Positions 11,621-23,439 are shown, numbered from the stretch's first letter. The stretch: DNA of 64,000 bases from Euglena gracilis (GCA_039621445.1 CP154957.1:37168382-37232381); one strand, 5' to 3'. Notes: a model not told the origin generated them from the sequence alone. Program-made: numbers and translations.

Positions 11621-12854
11621 GCTGAGCTCTTATCTCTTTAGAGTAAGAGCGAAGCTCACCACCGGGGAAACCCCCCCCCCCGACCCCCCCCTTCCCCCCC
11701 CCCCCGGGGTGGGGGCCACCAGGCCACCAGGAGAACCGACGGATTATCACCATGATCCCAGCCCGTTCCCGGATTTTTTTTCAGTCGCGTGCGACTGTAT
11801 TTCTAGTTTCCGAATTACTTGGGTTTGGTCCCCAACCCTGAGTTATTCACGCGCGAAGGGGTCCAAACCGGGCCCACCCCCCTTTTTAAGCCCCCCTCCC
11901 CTTTGGACTCTGCCATTTCGGCCAAAAAATGTCAATTTTCAAAATATCTCCAAAATGAAGCCAAATCCAAGGAAATGTCCAAGGACCTAATTTGAAGCCC
12001 TTGGAACTCCCCATCTACCGGTATTTTGATTTCCCCGCAACTCCCCGCCTGGCCCGAGATACGGACGTTTTCGGCGCAGATGGCCGTTTTGTACACTTTT
12101 CCCGCTGTTTTGCCGTTTTCGAGGGGTGGGGGGTCAAAAAATCAATGTTTTCAAAATTTCTCGAAAATGATGCAAAATCAAAGGAAATGGTCGGAGACCT
12201 AAATTGAAGCCCTTGGAACGCTCTATCTACTGGGATTTTGGTTTCCCCGCAGCTCATCGCCTAGCCCGAGATACGGCCGTTTTTCAGCCAATTTGGGCCA
12301 TTTTGTACACTTCTCCCACTGTTCAAATAAACCGTTATGGGCCAAAAAAAAGTCGAAAAAAATCGAAATTTTGTTTTTTTGGCCGGAAACGATGTTTTTT
12401 GGCCTCCCGGACTCGGAAAAACTGTTTTTGAGCCGAAAATGGGCGTTTTTCGACCCGCCAGCACCCCATTTTGGGCCGCCATCCCATTCACTTTGGGTCA
12501 AAACCGGGTCAAAAAAAGTCGAAAAAAAATCGAAGTTTTTTTTTTGCCCGAACCGATGTTTTTTGGCCTCCCGGACCCGGAAAAACTGTTTTGAGCCGAA
12601 AATGAGCGCTTTTCGACCCGCCAGCGCCCCATTGGGTCGCCAACCCGTTCATTGACTTTGGGTCAAAACCGGGTCAAAAAAGTCCAAAAAAATCGAAAAT
12701 TTTTTTTGCCCGAAACGATGTTTTTTCTCCGGTTTTTGCTCCGGTTTCGGGCACAAAAGCCTTGCATTTCAGTCAAAAAAGCTCCATGGAGTGGGCCGGT
12801 TTATATGGGGGGGGGTCTGTGAAGGGGTGGATGCGCGCTTATCAAGAGCTCAGC
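11621..12854. repeat. terminal-inverted-repeat unit U3
   Basis: Starts with GCTGAGCTCTTA and ends with CAAGAGCTCAGC (one mismatch to U1 and U2). It contains two 218-bp-type modules (11963, 12174) and three 162-bp-type modules (12381, 12546, 12708). The spacer after U2 is 59 bp and again starts ACTATTCAA and is G-rich. Confidence 0.68.
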
Positions 12855-12957
12855 ATTATTCAAAACCTGGTCAGGGGGGGGGCTAGGGGGGGTAAGGGGG
12901 GGTATGCTTTTTGGCTTCCTGGACCAGGAAAAACATTTCTTTCTTCGCCCCGCCAAT

Positions 12958-13105
12958 GTTCCAGGAGAGTGCCGTTAACACGGGGAGGGGTGTCAACGAC
13001 ACGCCATGTCAATGTCACTGTGATTCAATGGGTAGTGTTCCAGAAAAGTGTCGTTGACACGGGGGCTGTGTCAACGAGACGCCGTGTCAACGACAAGGGC
13101 CCCCC
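12958..13105. repeat. two-copy tandem repeat of about 79 bp rich in GTGTCAACGAC
   Basis: Copies begin GTTCCAG at about 12957 and 13036. Each contains GTGTCAACGA and its reverse complement TCGTTGACAC or a diverged form, so each copy can fold on itself. Confidence 0.65.
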
Positions 13106-14985
13106 CCCCTTAGCCCCCCTACCCCCTTACCACCCCCCCCTAACCCCCCCCCCTACCCCAGGTCAATTCTTTTTGCACCCGATAATGACCCCCTACGGAT
13201 GTCGTTGTGGGGGCAACTGTTCGGCACGGCGGGGGGGGGGGGGGGGGGGGCTCCGCCCCCCCCCCCCGAACCCCCCCCCCAGAACCAAAATAACACAATC
13301 CAAATTTTGTAAAAAAATTGAGGAAAGAGCGGGTTGTGTGCAACTGTTCGGCACGGAAGGGGGCCAGGGGGTCGAAAAACCACCTGTCCCACCCCACCCC
13401 CCGGGGGGGTTGACTGACTGGTTTTTTTCAGAGTGACTGACTGGTTTTTTTTTTTCTTTACTTCCCCCCCCCCCCCAGTGGTGGGGTAGGCCAGAAATCA
13501 CCCAAAAGTGGCTGAGTGGCCAACCGGCGTCGAAGGCGCCGGAGAAATTTTTGGCCCAAAATGGTCTTGAAAGGCCAAAAAGTGACTGGTTTTCCTGAGT
13601 GGCCGCCCCCCCCGCCCCGGGGGGGGGAAAGGGGCTGACTGGCTTGGCCGAAAAAAGTGACTGACTGGTTTTTTTCGGAGTGGAAAGTGACCCCCCCCCC
13701 CCGGGGTCGCTCAGCAATGGTATGGTCCGGACCCCCCCCCCCCCCACCTGCCAGGGGGGGGTCCGGACCGACCCCGGGGGGGGGTACCCGGGACCCCCCC
13801 AAAAGGGTCAATTTTTTCCTCCGGCGTTTTGCGCCGAATTTTTTTGCATTTTTGGCAAATTTTTGCCCAAAAAGTGTCGGTCACCCAGACTGCGCCGCTG
13901 TTTAGGTGGGGGGGTGTCCCCCCCACCCCCCCCCCCCCCTGGCCCGCAGGGGGGGGGTCCGGACCACCCCCCCCCCACCTGTCCTTGTATCAAACCCTGG
14001 TTAGGGGGGGGTTAGGGGGTCCCGGCTTCGTGCCAGTACTCCCCCAATTCGTCCCTCCTAGTTATGTGCACCACCGACAGGGATGCGCATCTTCTTGCTC
14101 CAAATTCATTCATAGAAGTCAATTGCGAGCAGAGGGGTGGGGCAACTGTTTGTTATCATCATGTGGCACCGGATGACATCCCACTCCGACCAAATTATTC
14201 CGCGAATGTCCGCCGTTGACCTCACCCAGCTTCCCTGCCAGGATGAGCTTTGGCGCGAGGGTGGTGGGGCGTTTTGGCAAAAAGCGAAAAGACATATTCT
14301 GCAACGGTTTTGCAATCTGGTCTTCGTTGGGCACTATTGGTTTAGAAAGGGGGTCAGAGTTTCTCCTCCGAAGGTTTCTCCGCATCATTGGTTTACTGGT
14401 ATAGAAAAGGGGGGTCAGAGTACCCCCCCCCCCCGAGGTTTCTTCGCCGCAGGGATGCTTCCACACTGTGTGCACCAAATGTTCTGCACCGTATTGTACC
14501 TCGTGAAAAGAATTACCTGCCCCCCCCCCGTCTCAGGTGCCCTATACAGCAGATTGGGAACAGTACGAGGGGGGACCCCCGAGTTGTTCCCACACCCGAA
14601 CCTCGGACAACCCAAAAGGGGTCATTTTGGGAACTTTTTTTGGATTTTCGCAAGCAATGGTCAATTTTAAGCACATTTGCCAAAAAAATAATTTTTGAAA
14701 ACCTCCTAAAAATGTCGATTTTGAGCACTTTTTTGGGAGGTTCTTTATAAAAGTGCTAAGACAGAGTTATTCCCATCCCCCTATGGGAACAGCCCGGGGG
14801 GGGGGCATGGTAATGTTCAATCTAAAATGATTTCTTGAGAGAAAAACCACTGATGAAGGCACCCATTGTTTGGAACATTTTAAAAAACATTTTGAGTCAC
14901 GTTGGCCATTTTGAGCTGTTTTTTGTTCAAATCAACCGGTGTTTGCCGCCGAATCTCCTCGAATCTGTACCAATGACCACTGCAT
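13106..14985. other. homopolymer-rich non-coding stretch
   Basis: Long C and G runs alternate with copies of GACTGACTGGTTTTTTT (near 13412, 13434, 13650). A duplicated patch with GGTTTAGAAAGGGGGTCAGA lies at about 14335-14455. No gene is supported. Confidence 0.55.
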
Positions 14986-14989
14986 CTGT

Positions 14990-15285
14990 TCAAATGGCCA
15001 AAAATGGGCAAACACGGGCCAAATTTTGTTAAAAAGGAATGAAAAGTCGCCTAAAGTGGCACAAATGGGTAAAAACTGCCACATTGGCCAAGATCAGTGA
15101 AAGATGGGCCAAAAAAAGACCTGGAAGCTTCGAAGGTCTTTAACTCCCAAATGCAGCTGAAAATCGCTAAAATTGGCCAACAGTTGTCTAAGATGGCCAA
15201 AAGAAGACTAAATATGGCCAAAAATGGCCGATTGTAGAAAGTCAAAAAAGGACCACAAAAATGACTGTAAGACGACCACAAGTGG
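14990..15285. repeat. phased GGCCAAAA-like array
   Basis: Short A-tracts preceded by GGCC, GCC or similar recur about every 10-11 bp (TGGCCAAAAA, GGGCCAAAT, TTGGCCAAC and variants). It is related to the arrays at 1540-1665 and 15905-16262. Confidence 0.7.
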
Positions 15286-15831
15286 GGTACTGATCCGAAT
15301 CGCTGTGAAATGTGTTTTCTATACTGGGGTCACTTGTGGGGTCAAAAAACGGTAAAAAAACCTCTTTGCACAAAAAAAAAGTCCGACAGTGGCCTTATGA
15401 CTGTTATTTGGGGGGTCCGGAGGAACATTTTTCGGGTTTACCCCCCACCCCCCCACCCCCCCCCCACTACGGCAAGTGGGAGGCCGGGAAAAATTTGTTA
15501 GAAAATCTGTGACAATGCTGTGGTGGGTGGGGGGTCGACCCCCCCCCCACCTCTCGGGTGGGGGTCGACCACCCCCCCCCACCAGGCCTTCCTGTACAGC
15601 CCTGGTGGGCGGGCACCAATTTTTGCAATACGTCGGATTCTTTCTTGTGAAGTGAGTGCCCCAGTAAATGAGGGAGGCCTCCCAGGGTATTGAGTGAGCG
15701 TAGGTTTTGTGCAGGGGGAGGGGAGGGACCCCCCCCCCCGACCCGAGGGGAATGGGTCCAGGGACCCCTCTGGAACCCCAAAAGCTTTTCTTCCCTGGCT
15801 CTTTGTGCCGGAAAACTTATGTTTTTACCTC

Positions 15832-16262
15832 CCCCCCCTTGTCCAACGACCGGGCTTGTCTAACGACCACCCCCCCGGTCAGAGACGATCTTTTTGTATA
15901 CGATGTTGGTTCGGCCAAAATTGCTAAAAGTTGGCTAAAAACAGTCAAAAATAGCCCAAAATGGCCTAAAATGGCCAAAGGATGGCCAAAAGTGCCCAAA
16001 AAGTTGCCAAAAATAGCAAAAATAAGGCAAAAATGGCCAAAGTAACCAAAAACAGCCTAAAGTTGCCAAAAATGGGCAAAGGGGGCCAAAGTGTGGCCAA
16101 CAGTTACCAAAAGTGGCCAAAAGCGACCAAACATGGCGAAAAGTGGTCAAAAATGCCTAAAAATTCCCAAAAGTGCCCCAAAAATGTCCAAAAGTGGCCA
16201 ACCATAGTCAAGAAATAGCATAAATGGCCAAAAACAGCCCAAAAATGGCTCTATACCCCCAT
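15832..16262. repeat. dispersed repeat with long phased A-tract array
   Basis: Starts with the same GTCCAACGACCGGGCTTGTC motif as the copy at 1437-1680. It then holds over 30 decamer-like units of the form NNGGCCAAAA between 15910 and 16260. Such spacing matches the DNA helical repeat. Confidence 0.8.
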
Positions 16263-18390
16263 CTATGGTAAATTTTCCTCTGACTTGGGGTCCACCCCGC
16301 TTGTCTAACGACCACCCCCCCTGGTCGGAGACGAACATTGGCCATTTTAGCGACCGCCCCCCCCCCCCCCCGGTCAGAGACGAACATTAGTGGTCGTTGG
16401 ACAGGGGGGGGGGAGGTATCATCTGATTTTGTCAATTTGGTGAAAAGAATCACCTGAAAATGCAGTTTTGGGCACTTTTTGAAGACTGTCAAATTTTTTT
16501 CTGGCGCTTGTGCGGGGATATTTGGGAACACGCTGATTTTGAAGCCCCGGGTTTCTTAGACAAGAGAAGGATCGACACCAGAGGAGAGCAGATTGTGGAG
16601 ATGTTGTGCTCAAGGTTGTGGTGTTGTAAGGTATGTCTGAGAAGGTCAAAATGAAGTGTGTCAGTGTATCGCATTATATGGCCCCCCTGGACATGGATTT
16701 TCTGGTCAGCAGATACATCCATTTTCAGCCAATCAACTGTGCCTCATTTTCGGACTAGATACTGGGGGTGAAGGGCACTTTTAAACTCAGTTTTTCAGGA
16801 CAAAACCTGGAAATATTGTTATTTTTATTTTTGATGTTTCAGGGGCTAAGAAATGGCTTTTCACAGCTTCAATTGCCGATGTCCATGGTCTTTTAGTTTT
16901 ATTTAAGTCCTTCAAAATACCTCGCACCCCTCCTTCCGGGACCCCCCCCCCCCGCCCCCCCCACTCAGATGGGATTGTGGGGGGGGGGGCGCTGTCGATC
17001 CTTCCATCAAGCCTTCCCATACAGCTGTGAACCCCCTCTGGGTGTTTTTTACCACCTCTTTGAGTTTTGCCCGTTCCAGTTGAAGTCCAGTTGAAATCAG
17101 GTGGTGGCTGGGTGATGTCAACACTTTCAAACCCTGTTTTTCTAACCTCTTTCCCAACTGACCATCCCCCCCCCCCCGACACAATCCGACACGATCCGAC
17201 CCCACCGACACACTGACCCTGGACGCCAGGCCAGGCAGTAATCAGGGAGGCAATGTCTGCTGACAGCGTGTTTGATTTTTTGTGTGTGTGTGTGTGATGA
17301 GTTGCAAGGTCGGACTGCACATCCCTATGCAGCTGCTTTGGTTTTGGTTTGGTGGCTTGTTCAGGGAGTGCCTGACAGAAAACAACCACAACTGGCTTCC
17401 CCATTACCGCCAAAGTTGCTGAAAGTGCTGCCCGCAGTTCAGAAGGTTTCAGAATAGACAGAAATGTTATGATGCAACATAACGAGACTCCCCACTATTT
17501 GAAATCTGGGTACATCAGTGAGGTAGACCACTGTTTCAAAACGTCACAGTGATTTGTCATGCTGGACAGCTGTAACTTGGGCAGCAACTGCTGAGTTTTT
17601 GTATCAGAATTTTTTTCAGTGGTTTCCCAAGCAACAAAAACAGGTTCAGTTAACAACTCACAGGTGTGACGATCTTTGGGTGTCAAGCTTTGACCCATGT
17701 GTTTTAAAAAAAATATGTACGTTGTATTTGGATGCATTTTTATGTATTTGGATTTGTATGCATTTTTTTGCTTCTTGTTGTGGATGATAATTTAGAATGG
17801 TGATATGGTAAAAGTTTTGGGGCAAATTGCAGTTTTATTTTCTGCGTGTTTTGCCCTCCTAATTATTGAATCTTTTTCGGTAATTTCACAAGAAATTCCT
17901 CTTTGGCCAGTTCCAGAGAAACTGAAATTGCATGTTCCACAATTTGGAATATTCTTTTGTGGGTTGTTGCACAGCGCTTACTAAGTGCGTGCAATCAGCC
18001 CTGCCAGTATGGATGTTTCCACCATGTTTTGGTGTGTCGTTTTTTTCCTTGCTTCGTTTTGAAAGTGGGATTTGGTTTGCAATTTGGGGGCAGTCAGAAA
18101 AAAAGTTTTATTCTCACAGGATTGGTGATTTTGCACGCCGTGCTGCAGCGGAGCGCACTGCTGTGTGTGTGCCCGTTGGTTTTGACACTTTGTGATGTTG
18201 GTATGGATACATTGCATCCAGTCTCATTTCTATTCCCTCCGATCTGACCTTTGCCTGTTTCTGCCTTTATTCATGCCGACGTCCTCAGCATGAACGCCGG
18301 ACGCATTCTTTTCTCATGTTCAGCCGAAAACGGAGTGCGTTTCCAGCCAGTCAGCCAGCCAAAAGGCGGAAGAAGAGAAACACCTCGGGC
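16263..18390. other. stretch with no supported gene
   Basis: Ordinary-complexity sequence. A CAACGACC-type patch lies near 16305-16400, a C run near 16940 and a GT run at 17281-17296. Open frames are at most about 200 codons on the minus strand near 16.8-17.4 kb, with no domain I recognise. Confidence 0.5.
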
Positions 18391-18394
18391 TCCG

Positions 18395-18720
18395 CACTTT
18401 GCCCCTGTGAGGCCATGCCTTGCTCGCCGGCGGTTTGTTGTGATTGTTTCGGCGCGTGTAGTTAGAAGGTCCCACTCAGTGCCTTTGTCGCCTGTGTTGG
18501 CTGGCACGCCCTTCGACACCAGAAGAAAGAGCTGCAAATACGACGACGCCTCGGGCCCCGGACTTTGCCGACACGCACTTTTCCAATGTGAGGCCATGCC
18601 TTGCTCGGCGGCGGTTTGTTGTGATTGTTTTGGCGCGGTGGGTTAGGAGTCCGCGCTGAGTGCCTTTTTCGCCGGAGTTGGCTGATTCCGGCATGGCCCT
18701 TGGGCACCCAGAAGACAGGA
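18395..18720. repeat. diverged tandem copies of the DIRS terminal repeat
   Basis: Two roughly 180-bp segments share GTGAGGCCATGCCTTGCTCG[CG]CGGCGG, TTGTTGTGATTGTTT and GGCGCG. The second ends in GCCGGAGTTGGCTG. Spacing and motifs resemble the terminal repeat at 18931-19024 (TTTTGTTGTTTGTGTTC, GGCGGGG, GCCGGAGTTGGCG). They look like older relics of related element ends just outside the DIRS copy. Confidence 0.55.
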
Positions 18721-18774
18721 ATAAAATCTATGCAGGAAGTCGAACCAAGAGAAGAAGTCAAGGCAGCATAATAT

Positions 18775-20475
18775 TCAGAGAGAGGACCTACTCAACGTTT
18801 GGTCAAGTTTGGAAAAAAAAATACCTACTGGAGAAGGTGTTCTTCCTGAAGACAAGGTTGACCGACTCCCTCGAGTACTCCCGGGAAGGCTGACCAGGGA
18901 GGAAATGACCATGAGGGCGGAGCACAAGAGGGGGGTGAGATCCTGCTTTGTGTGCCGGCTGTTTTGTTGTTTGTGTTCTTTTGGCGGGGTGCTTCTTACT
19001 GCGACTTTGGTGCCGGAGTTGGCGATGATGTGCTCTCCGACACCGACTTGGCGAAGGTGAACCGCAGGGGCCCCCCGGCCTGTGTGTGTGTGGGCGTTTC
19101 TGCCCCCCCCCCCTGAGGATGATGCTTTCCTTTTCCGGGTGGGTTGGGCGGGCTCACCCCCTTCTTGTGCTCCGCCCTCATGGTCATTTCCTCCCTGGTC
19201 AGACTTCCCGGGAGTACTCGACCATTCGGGCTTCGCACACTCTGGGGGTGAGACTTTGTGCACGACCTCTTTTTCAATTTTTTTCGTTGCTGAATCCACC
19301 GCCCCCAATCGTAAGTAATGGGCTGATAAGGCTGTGGCATTTTTCCACTGACCAAGTTCACACACCTCCTCACTGGACAATCCCAACTTTTTATACATCA
19401 AAACTCCTGCCCCCTTTGTGCTGTGGGCTTTCCAGTGGGAAATGGGAATGCCAAAAGTGTGCAATAACTCCTTTGTCAAAGAGTTTATTCTGTTGGAGGT
19501 CAAGGGTTTTTTGCCATCCAAACTCCACAAAAGAGGGGCACCCTGGGGGATGAAAGATGTTCTTCCAACATATTCTCTCATCAAATGATATGGACTCAAA
19601 GATGGAAGTGAATCAATCTTCAACACTTGCCCCCACTTTGGTAAAGGCCAACCCTTTCTCCTGACCAGAATGAAAAATTTTTCCCCCACCACTGAAATGG
19701 TCCTCTGAGTTCTGGCCAAGTCCACCCCCCTGTGAAGAGCCAGAAGTGTGAAAGACAAAATGATTCTCCATCTCAATTCCATGATGGACATGTCAGAAAT
19801 CTTTGTGTTGCTCTGCAATTTTTTCAAAATGGGTAGGGGGTCCCAAAAAACAGCATACCTCTGCACTGAACGATTCCATTCCTTTTTCACTTTTGTCAGT
19901 AAAGGATGAAATCTGATGGACTCCAACCCAGGTAAGTATTGCAGTGAGGCATACGCACATCGAGCATCAGCTTGTGACAGTTTGTGTAGCTCCAAAAGGA
20001 CAGTGGCCAGCTCCATCCTGGAGACTTGCAAGGGCTCCAATCCTTTCTGTTGTAGAATTACAAATAGCTTTCTGAATGCACTGTCATAACGCTTCAGGGG
20101 TCCCAAACTCCTCAGGACATTTTCAATGTCTTGATGTGACATGTTTTGCTGCTCCAAAAGGAACCTGATACCACTGTGCAAGCCAGGGGCCACTTTGGCT
20201 TTGGCATTGATTGCCCCCATCAATTGCTGAACATGCCTTCCCTGGGGGGTAAAACCAACATTCTTGTCCCTGGTTTGGACATTTTGATTAATAGGGGCCA
20301 CCATGGACTCGAAACCCACATGGGTGTCACCAAAAGACATTTCACCTGTTTGTTCAGTCTCAGTCTGATGAGCCAGGGAAAAATTACTTTCCATGGGGGG
20401 TTGGCATAAACATCTTGTACTGAAGTCAGGTCGCATTTCAATGCATCCACCAGAAAAGCCTGGTGGTGGGGCCAT
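18775..20475 (-). CDS. DIRS tyrosine recombinase (YR)
   Basis: Integrates and excises circular DNA copies of the element in place of an integrase. The frame is 566 codons. The recognisable recombinase core is about residues 85-400. Candidate catalytic residues are Arg in LALHRGVDLARTQ (about 249 or 255), His and Lys in HWKAHSTKGAG (about 351 and 354), and a C-terminal HYLRLG with the Tyr nucleophile at about 387, giving an R-HxxK-Y set close to the family's R-HxxR-Y. The N-terminal 80 residues overlap the RT/RNase H frame, usual for DIRS elements. Downstream of about residue 410 the frame runs through the ICR and terminal repeat and past the element end at 18872, so that tail is probably not functional protein. 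The true start inside the overlap is uncertain. I see no frameshift in the core. Confidence 0.85.
   Translation of the reverse strand: MAPPPGFSGGCIEMRPDFSTRCLCQPPMESNFSLAHQTETEQTGEMSFGDTHVGFESMVAPINQNVQTRDKNVGFTPQGRHVQQLMGAINAKAKVAPGLHSGIRFLLEQQNMSHQDIENVLRSLGPLKRYDSAFRKLFVILQQKGLEPLQVSRMELATVLLELHKLSQADARCAYASLQYLPGLESIRFHPLLTKVKKEWNRSVQRYAVFWDPLPILKKLQSNTKISDMSIMELRWRIILSFTLLALHRGVDLARTQRTISVVGEKFFILVRRKGWPLPKWGQVLKIDSLPSLSPYHLMREYVGRTSFIPQGAPLLWSLDGKKPLTSNRINSLTKELLHTFGIPISHWKAHSTKGAGVLMYKKLGLSSEEVCELGQWKNATALSAHYLRLGAVDSATKKIEKEVVHKVSPPECAKPEWSSTPGKSDQGGNDHEGGAQEGGEPAQPTRKRKASSSGGGGRNAHTHTGRGAPAVHLRQVGVGEHIIANSGTKVAVRSTPPKEHKQQNSRHTKQDLTPLLCSALMVISSLVSLPGSTRGSRSTLSSGRTPSPVGIFFSKLDQTLSRSSL
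18931..19024 (+). repeat. DIRS left inverted terminal repeat (shared part)
   Basis: About 94 bp matching the reverse complement of 23440-23533 with only a small difference (CTGCGACTTTGG against CTGCTTTTTGG). The outer extension 18872-18930 is complementary to the first half of the internal complementary region. Confidence 0.88.
19153..19252 (+). repeat. DIRS internal complementary region (ICR)
   Basis: The first half (19153-19220) is the reverse complement of the left outer end 18872-18937. The second half (19221-19252) is the reverse complement of the right outer end about 23527-23558. Joining both ends back to back is the DIRS-1 hallmark, used to template circle closure during replication. 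Confidence 0.88.
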
Positions 20476-22514
20476 CTGGCCACAAATTTTTGGAATTTTG
20501 CATTTCCTGGAGATTCAAACATATCTGTGTCTGGAGCAATGTCTTTTCTGAAAAACCTCAAAATTTTTGTGAACAGGTTTGGGCACAGGGTATAATCCCC
20601 CCTGTCTTGATCCCATCTTGTGAGGGGATCTGCCAACATTGCTGCTGAAGGAACCCACTGGACTTGCAGTTGAACTTGGTTTTCCCAACACCAATGAAAC
20701 AGGGGTTCCAAAATATGATTGAGATGCTGTTTTCTTCCCCCCCCCCATTTGGTGAGATAACTTAATGCTACTTGATTGTCCACATTTAACAGCACTGTTT
20801 CTCCAGGCTGGGCAAATGCTTTTACTGTCTGAACTGCAGCCATCAGCTCTTTCACATTTATATGTAAACAATTTTTCTCCCTCCAAAATTCTTGGATGGT
20901 TTGATTTTGGGATGAGTCCACTCCCCCCCATGCCCAGGTGGAGGAGTCTGAATGGAGCACCCTTTTTGCCTGTTGTAGGAAAGGCCTGCCCAGGCCTGGC
21001 TGCAAGTATGCCTTCAGCACTTTGATTTCCCCTTTCAGCCTTTCTGGAATGTCGATGCAAAAATCCCAGCCCTTTTCTTGGTGCATCTGGCTGAACTTTA
21101 AAAGTTCCTGGATTACCAGTCTTAAAAATGGCAGAGCAGGGAGGTAACTTCTGACTTGTCCCAGAATGCTGGCTATCTTTCTGCAACTCAGTTTTTGGGC
21201 CATCACCCCCTTGCCCAGTTCCTTTCTGATAGTCTTTAATTTGTGTGGGGGCACCTCCAGCTGACCTTTTTTCAAGTCTATGATGAACCCCAAATGTTGT
21301 AGCCTTTGTTTGGGAGTAAACACAGACTTTTTCTGGCTGACCCTGAACCCAGCCTCCCCCAATGTGTCCAGCATTTGCAGCAAATGTTTTTTCACCAAAT
21401 TTTCTGTTGAACCAAACAGAATGATGTCGTCCAAATAGACGAACACCTGCATTCCCTTTGACCTCCACAGTTTTAGCAGAACTTTCATTAGTGACATGAA
21501 CAATTTTGGGAGGGTGCTTAGGCCAAAACAGGCCCCCTGAAACTCCCACAGGTCTGATCCCACTTGAATTCTGACAAACCTTTGAAATCTTTTTCCAGCC
21601 CCAGATGAAAGTATGCATCTTTCAAGTCCAGTTTGACTGCCCAATCCCCTTTTTTCAGAGTGGGGAAAATTGTGGACATATTTTCCAAAGTGAACTTTTC
21701 TGGCCAGCAAAATTGATTTAGATCTCGACAATCTGTGATGAGTCGATGCTTGACCCCCTCCCCTTCTGGTTTGGACAACACAAACCATGGCACTAGGTGG
21801 GCAGTGTCTTCGGCATTTTGCAACTTTTTGGTTGCCCCACTTTCTTGGTACTCCCTTAGGATTTTTGAGGCCAGGCTGATTTCCTGTTCTGACTTTTGCT
21901 GCTGTCTTGTTGACAGACACCTGGGTAGGGGTTGGTCTGGCTGCACACCTGTTTGAATTAGTGCTACTACCCACTGATTTGCATTCCCCTGCCACCATGG
22001 CAGACATTTCCTCAGTCTCCGAAACAAGGGCACCCCCAGCCATGCCCTTTCTTTGAAATCCAGGCCCTGAATGATTCCTTTCTCCCATTCCTCTGGTAGG
22101 GAGTTTGTTGTGGGCCAGTTCACTGTCTCCTGGAGCCCTTGCCTGACTGGGGATGGCCTCAGAGCAGGGGTCAGCAGGGGGATTACCTCCTCCATGGAGC
22201 TCAGCTGGGGGTGCTCTCCCCCACTCCCTTGATGGTCTGGCCTTGATGGCTTCACCCCTTCTTGGGGTCTTTGATGCTTCATGCTTTGCCCTTGCCTTTC
22301 CTGGGAACATGAGTGGGGAGGTGGAAGATTCAGTAGGGGATCCATACCCCTTCTGCCATCCTGGGCTCTTCAACAGGCTGCCATAGCCTCTTCCTCTCCC
22401 AGACTTGAATTGGCTGCCATAGCCTTTGCCCTTGCCAAACTTGAACTTAAAACCTTTGTTTCCTGTGGGAGTAGGAAAATGAGACATAGAATTTCTGGAG
22501 AAAGCTGTTGCCAA
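20220..22514 (-). pseudogene. DIRS reverse transcriptase / RNase H with methyltransferase-like tail (frameshifted)
   Basis: Copies element RNA into DNA. The N-terminus is glycine-rich (GKGKGYGS repeats). The RT fingers and palm, including HRLITDCRDLNQ and KLDLKDAYFHLGL, are read in the frame covering 22345-21518. The rest, with the catalytic YLDDIILFGS, is read in the frame ending at 20220, so the gene changes frame near an A5 run at 21590-21594. RNase H follows with acidic residues in LHSDSSTW, NVKELMAAV, LNVDNQVALSYL and LADPLTRW. The C-terminal 90 residues carry YANPPWKVIF and a TPMWVSSPWW block, the methyltransferase-like tail described in DIRS elements. One indel in a homopolymer could be a real mutation or a base-calling error; either way this copy is broken as read. 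Confidence 0.85.
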
Positions 22515-22532
22515 GCCTGCTTGATTCAGAGC

Positions 22533-23400
22533 CTATTGGGCATTGTCAACAGCCAAATCTTCTTTGGAGAACAGCCCGTTGTTTGTACTTGGGATGGCCC
22601 CTGGAATGCTGCACTTCTTCCTCTCCCTCAGCAGCGTCTGCTCCAGCTCTGCCACAGCAAAAAACAATTGTTGAGCCAATATTTGATAGTCTGTCTCCAC
22701 ACTGCCATACAGGCAGGCCACCAGTCTTTCCAGGTGTAACAGCTTTTGTTGCCATGCCTTCAATTGCTTGTCCCAGGCCCCTTTGCCGTCCTGGTTGTGG
22801 TTATTATCCTCTGCTCGCATTTTTAACCCCTGGTACCTGGGCAGCTCTCCCAGGACCATCTTCCAGGGGAGTCTCACTCCCTTTTCGACGTGCCGAAGGC
22901 ACGCTGCCAGCTCTGGCGCCAGTGGCGCCAGTTCCTCCTGCCAGGGGAGCCGTTCTTACGCGTCGTCGTTGTCGTTGTCCTCCTCGTCTTCTCCGTCCTC
23001 CTCCATCGCGGACCGCTCCGCTTTCTGCGTCATCCCCTTGTTTTCTTCGAACTCTTCTCCAGCCAACGATCAGCCAGCTTGAACGCCACGTCCGCCGCTG
23101 TCTGCCCCAAGTCTATCAGGGGTACCTCCACGCTTCCTGCTAACGCCACCGAGTACAAGAAAGAATTCCTGTAGTCTCCGACTTGGCTGGAGACCATCGC
23201 CACCTGGGTCAACTCGTGGACCTTCTTTGCGCACTTCGTAGTGTGCCATCTGCACTCCCAGCCAGTTTTGGCCGGCCGCGATGACGCTCACGAGGGATTC
23301 CGGGGACGATTCCGCCAGTAGTTTCGCCACGTTGCCCTCGTTGAAGAACAATTCTGCCCACGCGTTGTTGAACACGTTCTCGTCTTCTGATGATAATTTT
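22533..23400 (-). pseudogene. DIRS gag-like first ORF, decayed
   Basis: In the ORF1 position between the right terminal repeat and the RT gene. Protein-like stretches occur in different frames: one with ENVFNNAWAELFFNEGNVAK (23375-23222), one with VSSQVGDYRNSFLYSVALAG (to about 23030), then an acidic EEDGEDEEDNDNDDA segment, then a helical segment with LERLVACLYGSVETDYQILA (22877-22533). The frame changes imply at least two indels. There is no zinc knuckle. Assignment as gag rests on position only. Confidence 0.45.
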
Positions 23401-23439
23401 TCGTACGTTGTCTTTCTGATTGTCGAAGGACGTTAATAT

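Noticed and set aside
16787-17413. 208-codon minus-strand frame
   Set aside because: No recognisable domain, crosses C homopolymers and has no supporting context.
20515-21618. 367-codon minus-strand frame beside the DIRS RT
   Set aside because: It lies in the RT/RNase H region but lacks RT and RNase H motifs in its own frame, so it is a shadow frame.
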